From assembly GCA_038874475.1 (NCBI GenBank), contig JAVZCJ010000011.1, positions 1 to 37,911 on the forward strand: DNA of 37,911 nt, given 5' to 3'. The notes beneath the pieces are model-generated. The model was not told the origin of the DNA, ran no database searches, and worked only from the letters and a program-made list of their open reading frames with translations. Both the position numbers and the translations under genes were made by a program. The DNA is from Nitrososphaerota archaeon. GTDB taxonomy: Archaea; Thermoproteota; Nitrososphaeria_A; Caldarchaeales; JAVZCJ01. Positions 24,609 through 32,995 of this stretch are shown one piece after another. Position 1 is the first letter of the stretch, and each line of letters starts with the position of its first letter.

Positions 24609-25118
24609 TTAAACAATTTTTAATACATTTAAAACATTAATAATAATTTTAGTTGCTTTAATACTTGCTTTTTCTACTATTGGAGAAATGCTTAATCCAA
24701 AATCTATAGATTTTGGTTGAATTCCAAGAATTATTGTTTTTATACCCATACTTTCATGTAAGAATTTAGATAAAAGCGATAATGGTAAAGTATGAGTTGA
24801 AATTATTCCAATTTTGCTTAATTCTTCAGGCAATATTAATCTTATATCTCCAGGGTTACCTTTAAAATCAACAGCATCTATTATTATTAAATGAGAAGGT
24901 TTAAATTTTCTTATTTGACCAATAAAATTTTCTGGAACAGTTTCTGAAATAATTATTTTTAAATATTCAGAAGAATATTTTTCTAATTTTTTAGCAATTT
25001 TTAATCCTACTATATCATCTCCTCTTAAAGGATTTCCAACACCCATTATAATAATTTTTCTTGCATTTTTTAACCATTCTATTAAATTTTCTTTAATAAA
25101 ATTTTTTTCAAGAGACAT
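24609..25118 (-). CDS. hycI: [NiFe] hydrogenase maturation endopeptidase (HycI type)
   Basis: A 169-aa protease of the HycI/HyaD/HybD family, which clips the C-terminal tail of hydrogenase large subunits after nickel insertion. The signature GVGNPLRGDDIVG is at 26-38; D35, D81 (IIDAVDF) and H109 (STHTLPLS) match the nickel-sensing ligands of HycI, and GIQPKSIDFG follows at 132-141. It lies upstream of nuoA on the same strand, separated by 86 nt, and is probably leaderless. Its position supports the reading of the NuoD-like subunit as a processed hydrogenase; the likely cut is after R365 of that subunit. Confidence 0.93.
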   Translation of the reverse strand: MSLEKNFIKENLIEWLKNARKIIIMGVGNPLRGDDIVGLKIAKKLEKYSSEYLKIIISETVPENFIGQIRKFKPSHLIIIDAVDFKGNPGDIRLILPEELSKIGIISTHTLPLSLLSKFLHESMGIKTIILGIQPKSIDFGLSISPIVEKASIKATKIIINVLNVLKIV

Positions 25119-25193
25119 AATATAAATTAGAGAAAAATTTAGAAAATATTAAAGTTTATCATAAGTAGTTTAAAAATTTTTATTCAACAATAA

Positions 25194-26426
25194 ATGATAA
25201 GAAATGAAGATAAATTGATAAAGATTGGATTAATAGGTAAAACAAATACTGGAAAAACAACTTTTTTCAATGCAATAACTATGAAGTCTGCAGAAGTATC
25301 AACTTATCCATTTACAACAAAAGCTCCAAATATAGGAATTGGGAATGCAATAACTCTTTGTGTATGTAAAGAATTTAATGTAAAAGATAATCCTAAAAAT
25401 TCTGCTTGCAAAAATGGATGGAGAATAATACCGATAGAAATAATAGATTTACCTGGATTAATAAAAGGAGCATGGGCTGGAAAAGGACTTGGAAATGAAT
25501 TTTTAGGAGTTGCTTCTCAATCAGATGCTTTACTCCATTTTGTAGATGCTTCAGGAAGTATTGATGCTGAAGGAGTTATAACTGAACCTGGTGTAGGAGA
25601 CCCAATAGCAGATTATTATGATATAGAAGAAGAACTTATACTTTGGCTTTTAAAAAATTTAAGAAAAAATGAAGAAAAAATAATAAGAGATTTAAAAAGT
25701 GGAAAAGATTTAGTATCTTCAATAACAGATGCTTTAAAAGGATTTAAAATAAATGAAGAACATGTGAAAATAGCTTTAATTAAAAGTAATTTAGAAAAGA
25801 AAGATTTTGAAAATTGGAATCAAATAGATGATAGGAAATTTATTGAAGAATTAAGAGAAATATCTAAACCAACATTAATAGTAGCAAATAAAATAGATTT
25901 GCCAACAGCAAAAGAAAATTTTGAAAGATTAAGAAATGAATTCCCAGATAAAATAATTGTACCATGTAGTTCAGAAGCTGAATTAATACTTAGAAAGGCT
26001 GAAAAGAAAGGGTTAATAGAATATGTTCCAGGAGATGAATCTTTTAGAATATTGAATGAAAGTATGTTAACTGAAAAACAAAAATGGGCTTTAAATCAAA
26101 TAAACTTAAAAATATTTGGAGAATATTTAAGAACAGGAGTTCAATTTGCTATAAATGTAGCTGTTTTTAAATTATTAAGAATGAATGCAGTTTATCCAGT
26201 TTATGATTATGAAAAGCTTAGTGATAAAGATGGGAATGTTTTACCAGATGTATTCTTAATGCCTCCAAATTCAACAATAATAGATTTAGCAAAACAAATT
26301 CATACAGAACTTGCTAAAGGAGTATTATATGCAATAGATGCTAGAAGTAAACTTAGACTTCCAGTAAATTATCAATTAAGAGATAGGGATGTTTTAACAA
26401 TAGTTTCTGCAAGAGCAAAAAAATAA
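25194..26426 (+). CDS. Archaeal YchF/Obg-type GTPase with TGS domain
   Basis: A 410-aa translation-associated GTPase. The P-loop GKTNTGKT is at 15-22, the G3 region reads DLPGLIKGAWAGKGLGNEFL, and the specificity motif is NKID, which predicts GTP (bacterial YchF has changed residues and uses ATP). A helical insertion follows the G domain. The last 80 residues form a TGS domain ending in YQLRDRDVLTIVSA. It is divergently transcribed from the hydrogenase protease gene, 75 nt apart, and probably leaderless. Role in ribosome function is known only by family. Confidence 0.94.
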   Translation: MIRNEDKLIKIGLIGKTNTGKTTFFNAITMKSAEVSTYPFTTKAPNIGIGNAITLCVCKEFNVKDNPKNSACKNGWRIIPIEIIDLPGLIKGAWAGKGLGNEFLGVASQSDALLHFVDASGSIDAEGVITEPGVGDPIADYYDIEEELILWLLKNLRKNEEKIIRDLKSGKDLVSSITDALKGFKINEEHVKIALIKSNLEKKDFENWNQIDDRKFIEELREISKPTLIVANKIDLPTAKENFERLRNEFPDKIIVPCSSEAELILRKAEKKGLIEYVPGDESFRILNESMLTEKQKWALNQINLKIFGEYLRTGVQFAINVAVFKLLRMNAVYPVYDYEKLSDKDGNVLPDVFLMPPNSTIIDLAKQIHTELAKGVLYAIDARSKLRLPVNYQLRDRDVLTIVSARAKK

Positions 26427-26449
26427 AAAAATATTTTTATTTAAAAATT

Positions 26450-26731
26450 TTATCCTCCACCAACTATTCCTGTAATAGATAGCATACTATCATTATTTAT
26501 TTCTTCTTCATTTAATTTTGATATTGTTTTTCCATTCAATATAATTAGTACATCAGGCTTTACTTCATTTTTTTCTGTTAATAAAATATTTTTAAAATTA
26601 AATCCATATTTATCTATTAAAATATTTATTAATTCTGATAGTTTCATTCCTTTTTCAATGGATATTTCTTCTATATGTTTTCCAGTTATTGAAGTAATTG
26701 GTGCTCCATAAATTATTTTTATTTTTATCAT
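26450..26731 (-). CDS. MoaD/ThiS-like sulfur carrier, ends in GGG
   Basis: A 93-aa beta-grasp protein with a C-terminus IVGGG. The GG end exposed without a tail marks it as a sulfur carrier or a SAMP-like modifier that needs no trimming. It is transcribed after the second AOR gene (40-nt gap), and AOR enzymes need a pterin cofactor whose dithiolene sulfur comes from MoaD; so MoaD function is the likely one. It lacks sequence resemblance to the Ubl at 10704-10967 beyond the fold. No adjacent MoaE or MoeB is seen; the E1 in the ubiquitin island is the only ThiF-type enzyme in the window. Confidence 0.85.
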   Translation of the reverse strand: MIKIKIIYGAPITSITGKHIEEISIEKGMKLSELINILIDKYGFNFKNILLTEKNEVKPDVLIILNGKTISKLNEEEINNDSMLSITGIVGGG

Positions 26732-26771
26732 TATTTATATTATGTGATATTTTTAGCAATATAAAAAGTTT

Positions 26772-28679
26772 TTAAATTTTCTTTAATTCTTCAGCTACAT
26801 CTTCTAATCCTAATTCTTTAAGTTTTTTAAAAGTAGGTATTCCTGTTTCAATATCCCAACCCATTGCTTCATAAAATTCATTAAGCATTAAATCTAAGTT
26901 TTTAACATATTCTCCTTTTACTGGACCAGTAGCTATTGGTTCATACATTCTTTTTGGAAGTTTATCATCTTTTCTATTAAACCCTTCTCTTACATTAAAG
27001 CATCTTTTTAGATTATATACTCTTTCACCAATTTTCATCAAATCATATTCATTCATTTCTATTCCAGTAAGCGAAGAATAAATATTTGCATAATCTTTAG
27101 CTGTTATCATATTACCTTCAGAACCCATTGAAGCGAATTGGCACATTCCCATTATTTCTGGAATTTGACCAAATATTGCAAAAAATCTATACGCTATACC
27201 TTTCCCTTCTTCAATAAATTTACCTTTTGGAGGCCATGGCAATCCAAATTGCTTTAAGCCATAATCATTTAAACTTTCTGGGCTTCTATCATATAAACCT
27301 GGGAAACCTGAATGAACATGACATCCCCCTCTATATTCTACAGCATATTTTATTGCCATTATTTTTGTTTCTCCTCTAGGATCATGAGCAGGCATTTCAA
27401 GCCCTTTTGTATGAAGAGCAAGTTCAGGTGCTCCATACCCTATTTTTTCAGCTGCTCTCATAACTCCTTCAGCTAATAAATCTCCTATTCTTTCTCTTTT
27501 AGCTATTAATTTTATTAATTCTATCATAGTTTCAGGATTGTTCCATTCAAGTTTTATCCCTTTAACTAAATCTTCTTTTATCCATCCTTTTTCATAACAT
27601 TCTATAGCAAATGCTATTACATTTCCAGCTGAAATAGTATCTAATCCATAATTATTACATAGATAATTTGCTTTTATTATTGCTTCCAGATTGCTTAAAT
27701 ATATCCATGGGCCAAGCATATCTGCTGTTTCAAATTCAGGTCCTTCATGAGGAGGAGTTGCCCATATTCCATGCTTAACTTCAGAGTACCTTCCACAACC
27801 TATTGGACATGCAAAGCATGCTCTCCTTTTTATAAGATATTTACTCAATAATCTTTCACTTGAAACATCTTCAGCTCTTTCAAAAAACCCAGTATAACCA
27901 TATTTTGTTGGTAATGCTCCCATAGCATTTAAAACTGTTATTGCATTAATTGTTCCAAACCTCCTTAAAGCAGTTTTCTTAAGAAGAGCCTTTTCAGCTT
28001 CTGTAACAAATTCATAAAATTTTTCTGGATTTGCAATTTCAATATCTTTTTCTCCATTTATTGCTATAGCTTTTAAATTTTTAGAACCCATTATTGCTCC
28101 TCCTCCACATCTTCCAGCAGCCCTATCTCTATCATTCATAACCGCTGCAAATCTAACCAATTTTTCTCCTGCAGGGCCTATGCATGCGATTGATGCTTCT
28201 GGTTCTTTAATTTCTTCTAAAATTATTTCAGTTGTTTCATGAACTGTTTTTCCATATAAATGTTGAGCATCTTTAATTTCTACTTCTCCATTATTAATCC
28301 ATATATAAACAGGCTTATCAGATTTCCCTTCAATTATTATATGATCAAAACCTGCATATTTCATTTTAGGACCGAATATTCCACCTGAACGAGATTCTCC
28401 AAATGCATTTGTTAAAGGAGATTTAAAGCATATTTCATAACTCCCTGAGCAGGGACAAAGTGTTCCAGTAAGTGGTCCAGTTGAAAAAATTATTTTATTT
28501 TCAGGGCTTAAAGGATCTATTTTAGGCTTTAATTCATACCATAAAATTGCAGCTGCATAACCTGTGCATCCAATATATTTTTTAATAAAATCTTTTCTTA
28601 AAGATTCTTTCAAAATCTTCTTTTTACTTAAATCTATTCTAAGAATTTGGCCAGCATAACCAAAAATTTTTTCACTCAT
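26772..28679 (-). CDS. aor: Aldehyde ferredoxin oxidoreductase (AOR family), copy 2
   Basis: A 635-aa tungsten/molybdenum pterin enzyme that makes acid from aldehyde and reduces ferredoxin. It shares the AOR layout with copy 1: GYAGQILRIDLS at the start, the pterin segment RAAGRCGGGAIMGSKNLKAI, a cluster site ACFACPIGCGR (CxxCxxxC), and a last Cys in IMGMCQF. It is clearly diverged from copy 1 and so may use a different substrate. The frame opens at an ATG (28709) inside the ferredoxin gene, but GGTGA in front of the ATG at 28679 and the 10-nt gap to the ferredoxin stop support 28679. It forms an operon ferredoxin-AOR-MoaD. Confidence 0.95.
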   Translation of the reverse strand: MSEKIFGYAGQILRIDLSKKKILKESLRKDFIKKYIGCTGYAAAILWYELKPKIDPLSPENKIIFSTGPLTGTLCPCSGSYEICFKSPLTNAFGESRSGGIFGPKMKYAGFDHIIIEGKSDKPVYIWINNGEVEIKDAQHLYGKTVHETTEIILEEIKEPEASIACIGPAGEKLVRFAAVMNDRDRAAGRCGGGAIMGSKNLKAIAINGEKDIEIANPEKFYEFVTEAEKALLKKTALRRFGTINAITVLNAMGALPTKYGYTGFFERAEDVSSERLLSKYLIKRRACFACPIGCGRYSEVKHGIWATPPHEGPEFETADMLGPWIYLSNLEAIIKANYLCNNYGLDTISAGNVIAFAIECYEKGWIKEDLVKGIKLEWNNPETMIELIKLIAKRERIGDLLAEGVMRAAEKIGYGAPELALHTKGLEMPAHDPRGETKIMAIKYAVEYRGGCHVHSGFPGLYDRSPESLNDYGLKQFGLPWPPKGKFIEEGKGIAYRFFAIFGQIPEIMGMCQFASMGSEGNMITAKDYANIYSSLTGIEMNEYDLMKIGERVYNLKRCFNVREGFNRKDDKLPKRMYEPIATGPVKGEYVKNLDLMLNEFYEAMGWDIETGIPTFKKLKELGLEDVAEELKKI

Positions 28680-28689
28680 AAGATCACCA

Positions 28690-29172
28690 TTATTTAGGAT
28701 ATGGTTCAAGTGGTACAGATTCTTTCTTTAATAATTTAGATATAATTAAATTCTTATAATAAACTGCTTTTGTAGAATCAACATATTCTAAAACTTTTTC
28801 TGGACAATTTTTTACACATTCAGGTTCTCCATCGCATAAATCGCATATTAATGCTTTCTTTGTTACTGGATCGATTGTCGCAGCTCCATATGGACAAACA
28901 AAAACGCATTGAGCGCATCCAATACATTTATCAATTAATACATTTATTGCACCATTTTTCTTATTCCTTATTATCGCTCCTACTGGACAAGAATTAATAC
29001 ATAAGCCACATTGTATACATAATACTGGAGAATCTATATATGGTTCGCTTCTAACAACATGTATCCTAGACCTTGATGGATTATTAATTTTAAAATGGTG
29101 GAATGAACAATATAATTCACATAAATGGCAACCTGTGCATTTTTTAGGATGTATTATTATATTTTTCCACAT
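28690..29172 (-). CDS. Four-cluster ferredoxin partner of AOR
   Basis: A 160-aa iron-sulfur protein with sixteen Cys in four [4Fe-4S] sets: C12/15/18/22, C52/55/58/62, C83/86/89/93 and C110/113/119/123. Such proteins are electron-transfer subunits next to AOR genes (AorB-like) or in HycB/DmsB-type enzymes. The frame reaches an ATG at 29208, but a TATA box (TATATAAA) covers that ATG, so the ATG at 29172 is chosen. It is co-transcribed with AOR copy 2 and may carry its electrons to the soluble ferredoxin pool or to the hydrogenase complex. Confidence 0.92.
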   Translation of the reverse strand: MWKNIIIHPKKCTGCHLCELYCSFHHFKINNPSRSRIHVVRSEPYIDSPVLCIQCGLCINSCPVGAIIRNKKNGAINVLIDKCIGCAQCVFVCPYGAATIDPVTKKALICDLCDGEPECVKNCPEKVLEYVDSTKAVYYKNLIISKLLKKESVPLEPYPK

Positions 29173-29208
29173 ATTCCAAAACCCTTTAATAAATAATGAT
29201 GTTATCAT

Positions 29209-29218
29209 TTATATATTT
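29209..29218 (-). promoter_or_regulatory. TATA box of ferredoxin-AOR-MoaD operon
   Basis: On the minus strand AATATATAAA immediately precedes the upstream ATG at 29208. The expected start of transcription is near 29187, which makes the ATG at 29172 the first usable one. It overlaps the last codons of the GPN GTPase gene. Confidence 0.5.
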
Positions 29219-29964
29219 TATATTTCTCCACATTCACAAAATGTTTCTCTAATTCTATCGTATAAATATTCAATTCCAAAACCATTAATTGCTGAAATAA
29301 AAGCTATAGATGTTTCAGGAATATATTTCATATAAATTTTTAATAATTCTTTTGAAATTTCTGAAAGTAAACCATGATCTTTTGAAATATTTTCATATAA
29401 AATTTTCCAATTTTTAAATAAATCAGCTTTTTCTTCATCAATTTTATCTATTTTATTTAATATTGGTATAACTGGTATTCCAAGCCTAAGTTTAGTAGCT
29501 ATACTTAATCCAAGGAATACTACTATATCTGAAATTGTTTCTGCTGTTTCAGGATCGATTAAGAAAATAGCTTCTGTTGGACCATATTTAATAAATTCTT
29601 TTGATATTACTGGTCCAAAATTTCTAAAAACAAAAATTTCCATTTGCCCAGGAGTATCTACTATTATATATTCATGGTTTAGGTTTGCTATTTCTTTAAC
29701 AATTTTTGAAGCTATTTTAGCTATTCTATTTGCTGCTTCAATAAATGCTCCATTTGGACCAAGGTTTAATTCATTCATTATATTTTTTATTGTAAAATAT
29801 TTTCTTATATCGAATGAGGCTTCATAAGGTAAATTTTCTATGCCTGGGTCTAAATTAACAATTCCTACATTTAAATACATATTTTTAATCATCCATTCAG
29901 CCAATTTTTTTGATAAAATTGTTTTTCCTGCTCCAGCGGGTCCAATTATTAATATGGTTAGCAT
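29218..29964 (-). CDS. GPN-loop GTPase
   Basis: A 248-aa archaeal homologue of eukaryotic GPN1/XAB1-type GTPases, dimeric enzymes linked in eukaryotes to RNA polymerase II assembly. The Walker A is GPAGAGKT (8-15), the family-defining G69-P70-N71 sits in LGPNGAF, a DTPGQMEIF G3 motif follows, and NKID marks guanine specificity. Length is normal. A TATA-like TATATTTTT about 26 nt upstream suggests a leaderless mRNA from the ATG at 29964. Its end lies next to the promoter of the AOR operon but no functional link is implied. Confidence 0.94.
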   Translation of the reverse strand: MLTILIIGPAGAGKTILSKKLAEWMIKNMYLNVGIVNLDPGIENLPYEASFDIRKYFTIKNIMNELNLGPNGAFIEAANRIAKIASKIVKEIANLNHEYIIVDTPGQMEIFVFRNFGPVISKEFIKYGPTEAIFLIDPETAETISDIVVFLGLSIATKLRLGIPVIPILNKIDKIDEEKADLFKNWKILYENISKDHGLLSEISKELLKIYMKYIPETSIAFISAINGFGIEYLYDRIRETFCECGEI

Positions 29965-30127
29965 AATCTATTTTTTAAAATGGATAAAAATATACTTTCA
30001 TTAATAAAATATTTTTTCCATAGTTAAAAAATAATTTTAAAAAAAAGGGGAAACGAATAGTTAAATAGTGGTTTTTCAATATTTTTTAGTAATTAAAATA
30101 GTGAAAAGTAAAGAAAGAGGCTAAAAT

Positions 30128-31117
30128 ATGGTAGAAAATTCTTATGAAGAAACATTAGAAGAAAGTAAAAAAATGAGTTTTCTAGAAAGATTTATTGGAA
30201 TAATCATTAAGCCTAGAAAAACAATAGATGATATTAAAGAAAGAAATGGATATATTGGTGGATTAATAATACTTATTTCAGCCATAATAGTAAATATTTT
30301 TTGGAAAATATATCTTGGAAGTAATAAAATAACTCTTAGTAATTCATTAATGATACCTATCCCAAATTTTATTTTATCAAGCTTAGATATTCAAACATTA
30401 ATCACAAATACACTTATAATGTTTTTAATTTCTTTCGCAATATTCATTGGTTTATTTTGGCTATTAGCTCAAATAATGAAAGAAAGTGAAGTAAGTATAA
30501 TTAAATTTCTTAATTCAATATTACATTCTTTTGCAATTCTTTTAATAGGTGGTTTAATTTTAATATGCGTAGTATTTGCTTTTCCAACATTAAATTTTAG
30601 TTTTGAAAAAGCTATTGGAATAAATGCAACAATAAATAATGTAACTATGCAAGGAATATTTATAGAACCTATAATTATAAAAGGAGATTCAAAAGCTATT
30701 AATTTACTTAATTCAACTATAATGTATTCTAAAGAAATTAATGCTGAACTTTTAAACGCATCAAGAGGATTAGTAGCTTTGTATAATGCATCAATGAAAG
30801 ATGTTAACATAGGAGATTACTATATTGAAGAAATTAATGCTTCAAAAATTTTTCTTAATAATTTAAATATGAGTAGATTTGATATGCAATATCAATATTT
30901 TGATTTTCCATTATCAAATGGAGAAGAATTATCTTCTATTCCATATTTTCAAGTATTGAATATTGTATATTTTTATCTTCCAAAAATTCTTTGGGTTTGG
31001 ATTACTATTTTAGGAGCATTAGGATTGAATAGAATTTATTTAGTTTCTAGAAATAAATCAATAATTTCTGCATTACTTGTTATTTTCATTATGCTTCTTA
31101 CTGGACTTGCTGATTAA
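30128..31117 (+). CDS. Yip1-like membrane protein with a glycosylation-rich external loop
   Basis: A 329-aa membrane protein. The N-terminal cytosolic piece ends in PRKTIDDIKERNG, the lead-in common to Yip1-family proteins. Helices are at about 43-62, 90-115, 128-152, then 275-297 and 305-326. The loop of about 120 residues between helices 3 and 4 has seven N-x-S/T sequons (NAT, NVT, NST, NAS three times, NMS) and is probably outside and glycosylated. GAGG seven nt upstream supports the ATG at 30128. Yip1 assignment is by pattern only; function unknown. Confidence 0.65.
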   Translation: MVENSYEETLEESKKMSFLERFIGIIIKPRKTIDDIKERNGYIGGLIILISAIIVNIFWKIYLGSNKITLSNSLMIPIPNFILSSLDIQTLITNTLIMFLISFAIFIGLFWLLAQIMKESEVSIIKFLNSILHSFAILLIGGLILICVVFAFPTLNFSFEKAIGINATINNVTMQGIFIEPIIIKGDSKAINLLNSTIMYSKEINAELLNASRGLVALYNASMKDVNIGDYYIEEINASKIFLNNLNMSRFDMQYQYFDFPLSNGEELSSIPYFQVLNIVYFYLPKILWVWITILGALGLNRIYLVSRNKSIISALLVIFIMLLTGLAD

Positions 31118-31128
31118 ATTTAATATTT

Positions 31129-31884
31129 TTATTCTATAATTTTTCCATCGAATGTTATTTCTCCAGAAATTATTCTTGTACTTGAAATTGGTTTTCCATC
31201 TTCAGCTAAAACTAATGGGCATATTTCTATTTCTAATGGTTTAAGCAATTTTTCAATTCTAAGCCTATTTATTTCATTTGCTACTCCTGCTGTAAAAGGA
31301 CTTACTATAATAGCATCTAAAGCAGGATCTATTATCGATGGACCATAAGCATCATCTATAGCAACTATTTCAGAAGCTTCTAACCAATTGTATTTTTTTA
31401 ATGTTTCTTTTAAATCTTTAAGTCTTTCAGAATATGGTTTAATAGAATGTTTTTTAAAATTTTTAGCAAAATCATCACTTGTTAATCCTATTAAAACTTT
31501 TTCTCCATTTTTAAAAGCAGTCCATAAAAGTGATAAATGGCCATAATGTATTTCATTAAATGTTCCTCCTAAAGCCACTTTTGAATATTTTTTATTTTCT
31601 GGAAGAGGTTTCTTTATTTCTTCTTCAAGTTCTTTAGCAGTAATCCTAAGTTCATAAAGCAATACTATTGCTTCACCTAAAGGAATTGATAAACGATTAG
31701 ATAATTCTCTTGGAGTAATTAATGGATTTTCAGGCAAAATTTTTTCTATTAAATATGCTTTATGATGAGAATACATTATTAAAGAATGGGCTGTTTCAAC
31801 TAATATATCCCAAAGCTCATTTTCGCATATTCTACGATCTATTTGTTTATCTATTTTAAAATTTTCTTTTTTAATACGATCCAT
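31129..31884 (-). CDS. coaD: Archaeal phosphopantetheine adenylyltransferase with extra N-terminal domain
   Basis: A 251-aa protein. Residues about 100-251 are a nucleotidyltransferase of the archaeal CoaD type (4'-phosphopantetheine + ATP to dephospho-CoA): GGTFNEIHYGH (106-116; HxGH is H113 and H116) and ISSTRI near the end. Stand-alone archaeal enzymes are about 150 aa; here an extra 100 residues precede, mostly helical, with a stretch resembling a small helix-turn-helix (LITPRELSNRLSIPLGEAIV, 55-74). The extension is in frame with no internal start that would restore the short form. Upstream TATA-like TATATATC suggests a leaderless transcript. The extension could bind DNA or a partner; unknown. 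Confidence 0.9.
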   Translation of the reverse strand: MDRIKKENFKIDKQIDRRICENELWDILVETAHSLIMYSHHKAYLIEKILPENPLITPRELSNRLSIPLGEAIVLLYELRITAKELEEEIKKPLPENKKYSKVALGGTFNEIHYGHLSLLWTAFKNGEKVLIGLTSDDFAKNFKKHSIKPYSERLKDLKETLKKYNWLEASEIVAIDDAYGPSIIDPALDAIIVSPFTAGVANEINRLRIEKLLKPLEIEICPLVLAEDGKPISSTRIISGEITFDGKIIE

Positions 31885-32110
31885 AATATCAATTTTATTG
31901 AGTATAGAGATATATAATATTTTCTATAAAAATTTAAAAGGAGAAATGAGATTTATAAATTCAAAATATAAAAGGAGAAATTTAAGTTTTTATTAAAAAT
32001 TAAAAATCCTTAAATATTTTATATATTATTCTAAAAATTTTAAAAGATACTTTTATAAAGGATTGTGTATAAAAATAATTAGAGTAAAAAGCGTTGAGGA
32101 AAATAGAAAA

Positions 32111-32392
32111 ATGGACATATCAGAATATATTGAAAAAGTCTTAATAGAAGCTGAAGAAACTTTAAAATTTTGTGAAATGGCTATTCAAAATGAGAATAGG
32201 CTCGAATTAGTTTATGAAACATTATCTGAGCTTGCAAATACTTTAGATATATTACTTAATGAGCCAACTGTACCTATGGATAAAAGGAAAAAAATTAAAA
32301 AATATAGAGATAGAGCGAATATATTATTATTTAGAGCTCAAGTTTTGCTTAAAATGTTTGAAGATAGTAAAGCAAAATATTCTTATTATTAA
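32111..32392 (+). CDS. Small all-helical protein upstream of the second JAMM gene
   Basis: A 93-aa protein with about three helices (5-27, 32-52, 60-88), rich in E, L and K. The pattern, ending in KKYRDRANILLFRAQVL, recalls the three-helix MIT domains that bind ESCRT-III tails, but the match is only by eye. The frame is open from a TTG at 32063; a TATA-like TTTTATAAA at 32050-32058 would start transcription near 32080, so the ATG at 32111 with TTGAGG upstream is chosen. The JAMM gene starts 51 nt after the stop. Not assigned to a family. Confidence 0.7.
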   Translation: MDISEYIEKVLIEAEETLKFCEMAIQNENRLELVYETLSELANTLDILLNEPTVPMDKRKKIKKYRDRANILLFRAQVLLKMFEDSKAKYSYY

Positions 32393-32443
32393 TTTTGTTT
32401 TAAAATTTTATTAATATCTTAATTGTTTTTATTATATCAAGCC

Positions 32444-32851
32444 ATGGTATTACTAATTAGTGAAGAGCATTATAAAAGAATTTTAAAACATTGTGAAGAA
32501 GTTTATCCAATAGAAGCGTGCGGAATGCTTGGAGGAATAAAAATTGGAAATTCGAAAATAGTAAAAAAGGTATACGAAGCTACAAATACTTTTAATTCTT
32601 TTAGAAGATATCAAATCCATCCAGTTGAAGAATATGAAATACTTCGAGATATAGAAAAATCCGAATTAGAACTTGTTGGAATATACCATAGCCATCCATT
32701 TTGGTCAGCTTCTCTTTCATCAATAGATGAAGAAACTTTTTCATGGCCTGATTGTTCATATGTAGTTATTTCAATTAAGGATAAAGAAGTAAAATCATTT
32801 ATATTAGATAAAAATGGAAAATTTTTAGAAGAAAAAATAGAATTTTATTAA
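32444..32851 (+). CDS. Second JAMM/MPN+ metalloprotease (short form)
   Basis: A 135-aa single-domain JAMM protease. The zinc site is complete: E24 in IEACGMLGG, then H82, H84, S92 and D95 (HSHP-x6-S-x2-D). Short forms like this in archaea and bacteria cleave ubiquitin-like or sulfur-carrier proteins, for example archaeal JAMM1 on SAMP conjugates and Mec+ on CysO. It has no membrane segment, unlike the 11061-11852 protein. Candidate partners in the window are the MoaD-like protein (26450-26731) and the Ubl. The frame extends seven codons upstream to a TTG, but the ATG at 32444 starts a normal MPN N-terminus. Confidence 0.92.
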   Translation: MVLLISEEHYKRILKHCEEVYPIEACGMLGGIKIGNSKIVKKVYEATNTFNSFRRYQIHPVEEYEILRDIEKSELELVGIYHSHPFWSASLSSIDEETFSWPDCSYVVISIKDKEVKSFILDKNGKFLEEKIEFY

Positions 32852-32995
32852 TTTTATTTAATTTTTTATAATTTTTTAAATTGATAAAAATTTAATTTAA
32901 AAAATAAATTATTTTGAAATGAAACATTCAATAAAAATTTTTATAATTTTAAATAATTATTAAATTTGAATAATTGGAATAAAAGAGTGAATAAT

